This document shows, piece after piece, positions 16,921-23,254 of a stretch of DNA of 34,565 nucleotides. This DNA comes from an uncultured Bacteroidota bacterium. GTDB taxonomy: Bacteria > Bacteroidota > Bacteroidia > Chitinophagales > Chitinophagaceae. Positions within the stretch are counted from its first letter, which is position 1, and each line of letters opens with the position of its first letter. The notes below the pieces were generated by a model, which made no database searches, was not told the origin of the DNA, and was given only the letters and a program-made list of their open reading frames with translations. The DNA is taken from contig CAISOH010000320.1 of the NCBI GenBank assembly GCA_903887005.1, positions 1 to 34,565 on the forward strand, given 5' to 3'. The position numbers and the translations under genes were made by a program.

Positions 16921-17388
16921 ATGATAAAAAATATGCTAAAAAACATTTTTCTTGGATGCCTTCTCGCATTGCCTGCAGGCGTTTTCGCACAAGGACAACT
17001 GCCCCCAAGCAACACGCAACCTATCAACAGGTATGACCTGCTTGATAAGACCTGGAATTTCATAGCCATGAAATGCCCGGATAAGATAGGCGCCGACGCC
17101 CACTATATTCATTATTACTCCACGTTATTTATGACCCCGAGTAATTACAATAATATCAATTACGGCACTTACGTAAAAGTAAGCAGGGATCTTAGTGAAA
17201 GCCCAAGGGAAACAGGCACTTATTCACTCAATACGGATGAAGTGGGCAATCTGATGCTGACACTAAAGAAAAGCAAGACAGGTACCCTTGCGAAATACAT
17301 GGTTCCAATGGTAGAACCCAATCATCTTACACTTATCAGAACTGATGAAGTAGAGAAGTGTAATATTAATTACGCTATAGCTCCATAA
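16921..17388 (+). CDS. Small exported protein of unknown function (lipocalin-like in style)
   Basis: 155 residues from the ATG at 16921; a longer frame begins at a TTG at 16870 but the signal peptide (MIKNMLKNIFLGCLLALPAG, then VFAQ) starts at this ATG. The mature part has LLDKTWNFIAMKCPDKI, then beta-rich segments (YIHYYSTLFMTPSNY, TYVKVSRDL, ETGTYSLN, NLMLTLKKSKTGTLAKYMV, NHLTLIRTDE), a pattern like the lipocalin-like domains common in Bacteroidota. A -7-like TACTTTTA lies about 20 bases upstream, and its own terminator follows. Family not securely recognised. Confidence 0.6.
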   Translation: MIKNMLKNIFLGCLLALPAGVFAQGQLPPSNTQPINRYDLLDKTWNFIAMKCPDKIGADAHYIHYYSTLFMTPSNYNNINYGTYVKVSRDLSESPRETGTYSLNTDEVGNLMLTLKKSKTGTLAKYMVPMVEPNHLTLIRTDEVEKCNINYAIAP

Positions 17389-17411
17389 ATATTTATGGTA
17401 AGAAATATATA

Positions 17412-17439
17412 ATGCCCTGCATTTTGCGGGGCATTTTTT
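17412..17439 (+). terminator. Rho-independent terminator
   Basis: Stem ATGCCCTGC / GCGGGGCAT (one G-T wobble), loop ATTTT, then a T-run (17434-17439). It lies 23 bases after the exported-protein stop and before the convergent CDF gene. Confidence 0.85.
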
Positions 17440-17479
17440 GTGGGAATCATTTCAGTAGAATTATAGGAATCATCACAAT

Positions 17480-18415
17480 CTAACAATTCTCATCCTGGCA
17501 GGGTATATCGGCTGATTCGAGTTCTATGGTAGCGTGATGAATATTGTTGTGCAGCAATTCATGTTTAATATCGTGTACTATTTTCATTTTTTCATCGAAG
17601 GTTAATTTTTCGTTGAGCACAAGGTGTGTAGTGAGTGCATTTAATGTGGTGCTCATAGCCCAGATGTGCATATGGTGGATGCTCTCCACTCCATTTACTT
17701 TTAGTATTATTTCTTCTATCTGGTCTTTGTCCACATTTGACGGCACCGCGTCAAGTGACATGCGGAGGCTGGCGCTCAGCAACGACCAGGTGCCGACTAA
17801 TATCACTAACAGCACCGCAATACTCACAGCGCCATCCAGCCAATACCAGTTTGTAAAACGGATAATTACGCCAGCAACAACTACCCCCAATGATACCATG
17901 GCATCGGTAAGCAGGTGCAGGTAAGCTCCTTTAGTATTCAGGTCGTGTTCTTTATTTCTGAAAAACAGAAAAGCGGACGCGAGGTTGATGACGATACCTA
18001 TACCGGCTACGATAGCCACTATGCCGCCCTCTACCGGCCTGGGATGCAGCAGTCGGTTAACAGATTCATAGCCCAGCACCCCGATTGTAATGAGTAATAC
18101 TACAGCATTGGTCAGCGCGGCGAGAATGGTAGTTTTTTTATAGCCGTAGGTAAAAGAATGTGTGGGTTTTGCCCTGGCAAGGCGAAAAGCCAGAAGAGAT
18201 AATGCGAGGCTTGCCACATCGCTCAGGTTGTGCCCTGCATCAGAAAGCAGGGCCATCGAATGGGTCATAAACCCGGCTACTACCTGAACCGCTACGTAGG
18301 CGCTGTTCAGAACAATGCCTGCAATGAACGCACTGTTAGCCACATCTCCCGGACTGACGTGGTGATGATGATGATGGCTATGACTGTGATTATGGTCATG
18401 GTCGTGGCTGTGCAT
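17480..18415 (-). CDS. Cation diffusion facilitator, zinc-type (CzcD/ZitB-like)
   Basis: 311 residues. The histidine-rich start (MHSHDHDHNHSHSHHHHHHV) is typical of zinc-exporting CDFs. Six membrane segments follow; metal-site motifs are HNLSD (His62-Asp66) in TM2 and HLLTD (His167-Asp171) in TM5, the HxxxD pair that favours zinc/cobalt. The cytoplasmic C-terminal ferredoxin-like domain is complete (VESIHHMHIWAMSTTLNALTTHLVL) and ends with a Cys pair (DIPCQDENC). It pumps metal out of the cytoplasm in exchange for protons. It is a single gene without a visible efflux partner. Confidence 0.93.
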   Translation of the reverse strand: MHSHDHDHNHSHSHHHHHHVSPGDVANSAFIAGIVLNSAYVAVQVVAGFMTHSMALLSDAGHNLSDVASLALSLLAFRLARAKPTHSFTYGYKKTTILAALTNAVVLLITIGVLGYESVNRLLHPRPVEGGIVAIVAGIGIVINLASAFLFFRNKEHDLNTKGAYLHLLTDAMVSLGVVVAGVIIRFTNWYWLDGAVSIAVLLVILVGTWSLLSASLRMSLDAVPSNVDKDQIEEIILKVNGVESIHHMHIWAMSTTLNALTTHLVLNEKLTFDEKMKIVHDIKHELLHNNIHHATIELESADIPCQDENC

Positions 18416-18516
18416 TATTCTTTTTACAATTTTGTCTGCAAGCTACGTAAAAATATATGTTTTGTGGACAATGAAGCTTTTGCTGGGTACATAAAACATT
18501 ACGCGTTACTCCTGCA

Positions 18517-18633
18517 ATGGAAGCGAAGCAAACAACTAAGCCAATGACAATTGAGGACACTGTAAACATTGGTTACGCTGATGAAATTGCAGCAGCTAAT
18601 AAACGATTAGAGAGAGTGAATAGAAGTAAATAG
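18517..18633 (+). CDS. 38-residue small ORF with its own terminator
   Basis: ATG at 18517 runs 38 codons to TAG at 18631-18633. The product is hydrophilic and helical-looking (TIEDTVNIGYADEIAAANKR), with no low-complexity or frame-shadow character, since no gene overlaps it on either strand. A compact terminator begins one base after the stop codon, which is what a genuine small transcript would look like. It could also be the tail of a decayed gene. The family is not recognised. Confidence 0.4.
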   Translation: MEAKQTTKPMTIEDTVNIGYADEIAAANKRLERVNRSK

Positions 18634-18634
18634 A

Positions 18635-18656
18635 GGCTGCGATTGCAGCCGTTTTT
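18635..18656 (+). terminator. Compact terminator after the 38-codon ORF
   Basis: GGCTGC (18635-18640), loop GATT, GCAGCC (18645-18650), then GTTTTTA. Short but perfect GC stem followed by a T-run. Confidence 0.65.
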
Positions 18657-18691
18657 ATTACCTTTATATTATTCTAGAAAAAATTGCAATT

Positions 18692-19249
18692 ATGAAATAC
18701 TTCCTTTTTACATTGCTTATGCCTCTGACAATTTATTGTTATGGACAAAAGAATATTGAAAATGAAAAATATCTCAATTTCCTTGCTGCAATAAATAATG
18801 AATCCACTATTGGTTATTTTACGGTTGTCAAAATAAATAATCTAAACACTGGTGAAGTAAAAGAAATATGCACAAAGGGGAATTTTGTTAGTGGTGCTTT
18901 GCATAGGGAAATAAATGCTGATTATGACAGTTTTGGTAAGCAAAAAGTTCTTAATTATATCAAAGGGAAAGACCGATTTTTTGAATTTAAAAATGAACAA
19001 GCATTGCATAATATTGGCTTTCATACATACAGTGAAAAGCTAGTTGATACAATAAAAAAACGGTATGATTTTAAGAAAATAGAACGAACAATACTAAAGG
19101 ATGTAAATTTTAAAATTGAGCTTTCCGACTTGAAAATGGCGGCATTTGCCCATATCCTTTTTAATATGGGTTATATGACAGGAGAAAATGATTGTTGGGG
19201 AGGAGGTCTATTCTATATAGACAGAAACAAAGGCCCATATGGGCATTAA
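18692..19249 (+). CDS. Exported protein of unknown function, AT-rich
   Basis: 185 residues with a signal peptide (MKYFLFTLLMPLTIYCYGQ). The mature protein is lysine- and asparagine-rich: YFTVVKINNLNTGEVKEIC, YIKGKDRFFEFKNEQALHN, then LSDLKMAAFAHILFNMGYMTGENDCWGGGLFYI at the end. I do not recognise the family. Codon use is more A/T-biased than the flanking CDF and MBL genes, suggesting later acquisition. A TACCTTTA near-box lies at 18659-18666. Confidence 0.6.
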   Translation: MKYFLFTLLMPLTIYCYGQKNIENEKYLNFLAAINNESTIGYFTVVKINNLNTGEVKEICTKGNFVSGALHREINADYDSFGKQKVLNYIKGKDRFFEFKNEQALHNIGFHTYSEKLVDTIKKRYDFKKIERTILKDVNFKIELSDLKMAAFAHILFNMGYMTGENDCWGGGLFYIDRNKGPYGH

Positions 19250-19297
19250 TTACTTATAACTTCCCATTAACATTCAAACTGAAACACTACTAAACAT

Positions 19298-20287
19298 TCA
19301 GATCCACCAATTAGAATTATGCGGCCCTGTAATTTCAGTGGGTAATCCCGGCGCAGGCAGGAAAAGCGGGATATTTTTTTGTACGGCGAATTTTGTCAGC
19401 AGTTCCACAGGCTCTCTCCATGAATGCAGTGCGAGATTAAAAGTGCCCCAGTGGATCGGCATCATTATTTTTCCCCTAAGGGCCAGATGGGCTTCTGTTG
19501 CTTTTTCGGGCCCCATATGAATATCCGGCCATCCCTCGCCGTAAGCGCCTGTTTCCAGCAGGGTAAGGTCGAACGGGCCGTATTCATCGCCTATATCTTT
19601 AAAGCCAGGAAACCAGCCGGAGTCTGCGCCAAAGAAAATAGTATGATGACTTCCTTTTATAACGAATGATGACCATAATGTCTGGTTCCTGTTGGTTAAT
19701 CCTCTGCCGGAAAAATGCCTTGCAGGAGTAGCGGTGATCGTGCAATCGTTGCCAATCATTATTTTATGGCCCCAATCCATTTCTGTAATACGACTCTTAT
19801 TAATACCCCATTTTTCTATGATGCCGCCTACGCCGAGTGAACAATAAACAGGGGTATTGGTATGCGTTAGTTTTTTTATTGTAGGGTAATCAAGATGGTC
19901 ATAGTGATCGTGAGAAAGGATAATTGCATCTAACTCAGGCATATGGTCTAAAGATAAAGGCGCGGGGAAAAAACGTTTGGGGCCTATGAAGGAGGAAAAC
20001 GATGCCCGCGGGCCCCATACCGGGTCTGTAAGTATGCGCCTGCCATCTATTTCTATCAGAAGTGAAGAATGTCCCATCCAGGTTATCCGAAGGCCTGAGG
20101 CGGGGGGTATTTTGTAAATATCCGGATCGGTTTTAAAAGGCCCTAAAGGATTTTTGGGTATCCGCTCTTCTTTTGAGGTCATATATTTCCATAATAAACG
20201 CCACATGCCGCCTTTCAATTTTTGCGAAGTGGGTATGGGGTTCAGAAATAATTTACCTTCTTTTTGAGCATTTCGTATCCGCGACAT
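19298..20287 (-). CDS. MBL-fold metallo-hydrolase (NAPE-PLD/UlaG-like)
   Basis: 329 residues of the beta-lactamase-fold superfamily. The N-terminal part (RIPKNPLGPFKTDPDIYKIPPASGLRITWMGHSSLLIEIDG) and LTDPVWGPRASF are typical of the NAPE-PLD-like branch. The metal motif HxHxDH is SHDHYDHLD (His126, His128, Asp130, His131); later ligands sit in ATPARHFSGR, FFGADSGW and MMPIHWGTF. Members hydrolyse phosphodiester or lactone bonds; the natural substrate in bacteria is usually unknown. No signal peptide. Single-gene unit; the 244 bases upstream hold no credible gene. Confidence 0.9.
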   Translation of the reverse strand: MSRIRNAQKEGKLFLNPIPTSQKLKGGMWRLLWKYMTSKEERIPKNPLGPFKTDPDIYKIPPASGLRITWMGHSSLLIEIDGRRILTDPVWGPRASFSSFIGPKRFFPAPLSLDHMPELDAIILSHDHYDHLDYPTIKKLTHTNTPVYCSLGVGGIIEKWGINKSRITEMDWGHKIMIGNDCTITATPARHFSGRGLTNRNQTLWSSFVIKGSHHTIFFGADSGWFPGFKDIGDEYGPFDLTLLETGAYGEGWPDIHMGPEKATEAHLALRGKIMMPIHWGTFNLALHSWREPVELLTKFAVQKNIPLFLPAPGLPTEITGPHNSNWWI

Positions 20288-20531
20288 TTTCAGAAAATAA
20301 GATGCAAAGATGATAAAATAAACCTTCTCATCTTATTTGTTCTTTTATCTTGTCGGTTACAAAATTTATTTGTCGGGGAGAGCGCTTCGCAATATATTTT
20401 TTTCGCTATAAAATCTTCCCCGAAAGGATAAGTTCGCAAAATATTCTGATAGTTCAGTTTTATATTACTTGAAAAAGCATCTTCGTTATTGCCTTTGTAA
20501 TAATTATGGAATCCTGATCTTAAAATTGACA

Positions 20532-21542
20532 TCAGCCCGATTTTCCGTGGCAATGTTTGTATTTTTTACCGCTGCCACAGGAACATGGCTGATTTCTTGG
20601 CGGGCCTGGCGGTATGCCGGCCCTGGAGGGGCTTTGCATGAACTTATTTTTGACAAATTGGTTTAACAATTCCATTTTTTTGAGTTCCCGGTTGAATTCT
20701 GCCATTTCCTCATGAGGATAAATTTCCGGAAATTTTCCGGTTTTTTCCGGTGGCGGAAATGGTATCAAACCCGGCTTACCGCCTTTATTATCAATGATTT
20801 CGACCTCTCCCGGCCTCTCGCCCTCGACTATCGCTCGGGGCAGGCTCGGAGAGGTGAGGTCGAATGAGCGCTTCTCCTCCTCGAAGGTCGCTTTGGGCAG
20901 GCTCGGAGAGGTGAGGTCGAATGAGCACTTCTCCTCCTCGAAGGTCGCTTTGGGCAGGCTCGGAGAGGTGAGGTCGAATGAGCGCTGTTCCGTTTCATAG
21001 GAGCGCTGTTCATTGTGCGGTTTGTTTAATTCCTGTTCTTCTTCTTCGTAAAATGGGGTTACCGGGGAAACCTGCTCCATACCATATTCCAGCTCATAAG
21101 GGCAAAAGCCGTTTTTTGCATTCGCTTCAATAAACAGCTCGGTGTAATGACCGATGCGGCTTGAAAAATCTTCATTACGTGGCCGGACGAAGTCCCGAAA
21201 GGTTTGGAGCATCTGCATGTTTTGAGGAAGAGATGGATATTTTTTCAGTTTTTCGATGCAGGTGACGAGCTTGCGGGTAATTTCCGCTTCCTGTATTGTG
21301 GGAAACCGTTTGCCGGGTTCGCGGGCAGCGATCTCATTTTGCATTTCCACTAACTGGCTGCAAAGGTTGCCGGATATTATAGCGGGGGCGGCATAGGATG
21401 CCTGTTTCAGTTTTTCCCAGGCAAATTGGTGTATCCAGTTGTAGATGGTGCGCTCCGTAACGCCTACTATTTCTGCTATTTCTTTTTGTGTTTTGGCACC
21501 GGTCATATAGAGATGCCGGGCTTGCTGGAATTTGTCGGTCAT
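20532..21542 (-). CDS. HTH protein with in-frame 57-bp repeats and C-terminal SEC-C metal motif
   Basis: 336 residues. An N-terminal transposase/terminase-style helix-turn-helix covers about residues 5-45 (TQKEIAEIVGVTERTIYNWI), then a helical region with VEMQNEIAAREPGKRFPTI and LPQNMQMLQTFRDFV to about 155. A low-complexity acidic linker follows, and then three 19-residue repeats of the form RSFDLTSPSLPKATFEEEK (187-205, 206-224, 225-243). The C-terminus is a SEC-C zinc motif, Cys320-x-Cys322 ... Cys331-His332 in CSCGSGKKYKHCHG. The HTH suggests DNA binding; the combination with SEC-C is unusual and the role is unknown. No terminase large subunit or transposase lies nearby. Confidence 0.75.
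   Translation of the reverse strand: MTDKFQQARHLYMTGAKTQKEIAEIVGVTERTIYNWIHQFAWEKLKQASYAAPAIISGNLCSQLVEMQNEIAAREPGKRFPTIQEAEITRKLVTCIEKLKKYPSLPQNMQMLQTFRDFVRPRNEDFSSRIGHYTELFIEANAKNGFCPYELEYGMEQVSPVTPFYEEEEQELNKPHNEQRSYETEQRSFDLTSPSLPKATFEEEKCSFDLTSPSLPKATFEEEKRSFDLTSPSLPRAIVEGERPGEVEIIDNKGGKPGLIPFPPPEKTGKFPEIYPHEEMAEFNRELKKMELLNQFVKNKFMQSPSRAGIPPGPPRNQPCSCGSGKKYKHCHGKSG
20838..20984. repeat. Three 57-bp tandem repeats inside the HTH/SEC-C gene
   Basis: Units start at 20838, 20895 and 20952 with GGGCAGGCTCGGAGAGGTGA; the first two are full 57-bp copies and the third runs about 33 bases before diverging. Differences between copies are few. Because 57 is divisible by three, the repeat adds 19 residues per copy without shifting frame. 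Confidence 0.9.
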
Positions 21543-21971
21543 AAGGATTATTGGAATTTGGAATTAGTAATTGGGAATTTGGATTGGGTTGTTGGAGTTT
21601 GAATTGGGATTGTTTCTTAGAGGAATTGAGATTGTTTCCTGATTATTTTTTATTGGAATTTGGAATTAGTAAAAAAATGCTGCAAGCCATAATTTGGGTT
21701 TTTAGGGCATAAAGGTAAAATGGAAAATATTACGAAAAAAATCAAGATACCCACATTTTTGAAGGGTGAATTCGGGTGAAATGTAGTGTGGTAGCGGGTT
21801 TTGGCGTTACAAAATCGTGTGGGAAACTTTATTTTTGTAATGTATTGAGATAGTACTAACTGTGTTATTTGTAGTCATGCGGGTGGATGGTGATAGTTGG
21901 GATGTGCGTTGCAGACGCGCTGCCATAGCATTATCGTTACAAACGAGAACGAGTGGGAACGAACGAGTGGG
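21543..21971. other. 429-base gene-free stretch with short direct repeats
   Basis: No credible ORF. It contains a 21-base direct repeat at 21550-21570 and 21652-21672 (core TTGGAATTTGGAATTAGTAA), between them several loose variants of GGAATTTGGATTGGG, and at the right end AACGAGTGGG twice, at 21948-21957 and 21962-21971. The G/T-rich wording suggests a decayed simple-sequence region upstream of the HTH/SEC-C gene; no promoter box was found. Confidence 0.6.
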
Positions 21972-22721
21972 TTACTTCTGATTTTTTAATGAGTCAGAAG
22001 AAGAGCCGGAAACATCCGTTGAGTGGTTTTTCCTCTTTCTATATTCTTTGTAGTTATCACGAATCCACATTTTTAATTCCAGGTCGGTGGCTGCGCGGGC
22101 GAAGGTGTATTCCATAGGGTAGGTGTTCATGAATATGGCCAGCGAATCTCCTGTGAAACCAGTGAGTGTAGTAACGAGAAGAGGCGTATATCGGGTGTCA
22201 ATATATTTCTGTTCCATGTCTTTTTTGAAATTCTGTTTGAATCTTTTGTTCTGTTTATAGCTTTTGGACAGCTTCTGTACCGGTCCGCCTATAAGTCCGC
22301 TGAAACCGCCGCCATTTGCACTGCTGAAGCTTGGTTTTATGGGTTTTGTGTTTAACTCCTTGCTGTAAAGCGTTGTCAGTTCTATAGAATCTTTCTGAAA
22401 GGGTGTGTAATCGCGCAGAATATACTCCGGCAACCTCACGGTTAGCGGTAATAGGGCTACCTGTAAATTCATTGCCTCGGTAGCCTGTCGCTGTATAATA
22501 TGATAACCGGGATAAGAAAATGAAATAGCGTCTCCGGCAGCAGCGGGTATGGAGAAATAACCCTGCTCATCTGTAGTAACTGTCTGGCCTGTTACCACGT
22601 TCATGATAGTAACAGAATGCAGCGGTTTTAAGGTTTCTCCATCCACAACGGTGCCTTTCAGTGTTTGCCCATGCACACTAAAAAATAATGACAGAAAAAG
22701 TATGAATAAAGCTGTTCGCAA
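21972..22721 (-). CDS. Exported protein with carboxypeptidase-regulatory-like domain
   Basis: 249 residues. A signal peptide (MRTALFILFLSLFFSVHGQ) precedes a CarboxypepD_reg-like beta-sandwich: LKGTVVDGETLKPLHSVTIMN, TTDEQGYFSIPAAAGDAISF, YPGYHIIQRQ. This domain also opens SusC/TonB-dependent receptors, but here no plug or barrel follows. The second half is helical and basic (KLSKSYKQNKRFKQNFKKDME, WIRDNYKEYRKRKNHS) after a glycine-rich loop (SSANGGGFSGLIGGPV). Free-standing proteins of this layout are common in Bacteroidota with no assigned role. It is probably periplasmic. Confidence 0.8.
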   Translation of the reverse strand: MRTALFILFLSLFFSVHGQTLKGTVVDGETLKPLHSVTIMNVVTGQTVTTDEQGYFSIPAAAGDAISFSYPGYHIIQRQATEAMNLQVALLPLTVRLPEYILRDYTPFQKDSIELTTLYSKELNTKPIKPSFSSANGGGFSGLIGGPVQKLSKSYKQNKRFKQNFKKDMEQKYIDTRYTPLLVTTLTGFTGDSLAIFMNTYPMEYTFARAATDLELKMWIRDNYKEYRKRKNHSTDVSGSSSDSLKNQK

Positions 22722-22851
22722 ACCATTTATGATATATTATGTAAACCTAATAAACATATGCCAGTAAACGGTTTGCTAATTGGGTATTTGGGAATATTTT
22801 AAGAAAGGGGAATTAAGCAGATTAAGGATAGTGGTATTTTTCAAAAAATTA

Positions 22852-22938
22852 TTTCGCCCTTACAGGGCTTGTGTTATGTGATTTTATTGTACCGGGGGCT
22901 TCACCCCCGGCTATTATATTTTCGCCCTTTCACGGCTT
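22852..22938. repeat. GC-core hairpin repeat flanked by TTTCGCCCTT words
   Basis: A perfect stem CCGGGGG (22892-22898), loop CTTCA, CCCCCGG (22904-22910) sits between two near-identical flanks, TTTCGCCCTTACAGGGCTT (about 22852-22870) and TTTCGCCCTTTCACGGCTT (22920-22938). The wording is that of dispersed REP-like elements I recall from Bacteroidota. It lies just downstream of the DUF2281 gene and may also act as its transcript end, though no T-run follows. Confidence 0.6.
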
Positions 22939-22971
22939 ATCCCAACTTTAAGATTTTTGAGGTAAATGAAA

Positions 22972-23175
22972 TTACATGTAGTCTTTAAACTCTTCTAATG
23001 GCTCATCAAAATCCGGGGACATTTCAAAAGCCCCTTTTAAACCTCCCAATTGGCGTTCTTTGATTTTTTTCTTCGGCTGGTGTTTTTGTTCCAAAAAGGC
23101 GACAAAATCAGCAACTTCCGCTTTCAGATTTTCGGGCAGTGCTGTAATGTGTTCATATAACATGGCGTCCGACAT
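22972..23175 (-). CDS. DUF2281-type small protein (orphan VapB-like antitoxin)
   Basis: 67 residues. The N-terminal helix-rich segment LYEHITALPENLKAEVADFVAFLEQKH is the DUF2281 signature, followed by a lysine linker and a C-terminal tail LGGLKGAFEMSPDFDEPLEEFKDYM of the kind that wraps PIN toxins. Normally a PIN gene follows directly, but the next 250 bases hold only a hairpin repeat, so the toxin is missing here. A TAAATTTG -7 box on the minus strand (23197-23204) lies 21 bases before the start, suggesting it is still expressed. Confidence 0.82.
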   Translation of the reverse strand: MSDAMLYEHITALPENLKAEVADFVAFLEQKHQPKKKIKERQLGGLKGAFEMSPDFDEPLEEFKDYM

Positions 23176-23196
23176 GATTTTCGCTTTTAGTTACTA

Positions 23197-23204
23197 CAAA
23201 TTTA
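23197..23204 (-). promoter_or_regulatory. Putative -7 element of the DUF2281 gene
   Basis: Minus strand TAAATTTG, exact TAnnTTTG match, 21 bases from the start codon. Confidence 0.42.
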
Positions 23205-23254
23205 GGGAAACTTTTGACACATATAATCATAAAGTCTTCAATATACAGGTTATT

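Noticed and set aside
20290-20553. 87-codon minus-strand ORF between the MBL and HTH/SEC-C genes
   Set aside because: No family features, overlaps the HTH/SEC-C gene's end by 22 bases, and codon pattern is not gene-like.
20794-21000. 68-codon plus-strand ORF with repeated GRLGEVRSNE units
   Set aside because: A by-product of the 57-bp repeats being stop-free in several frames; the minus-strand frame continues into intact HTH and SEC-C domains.
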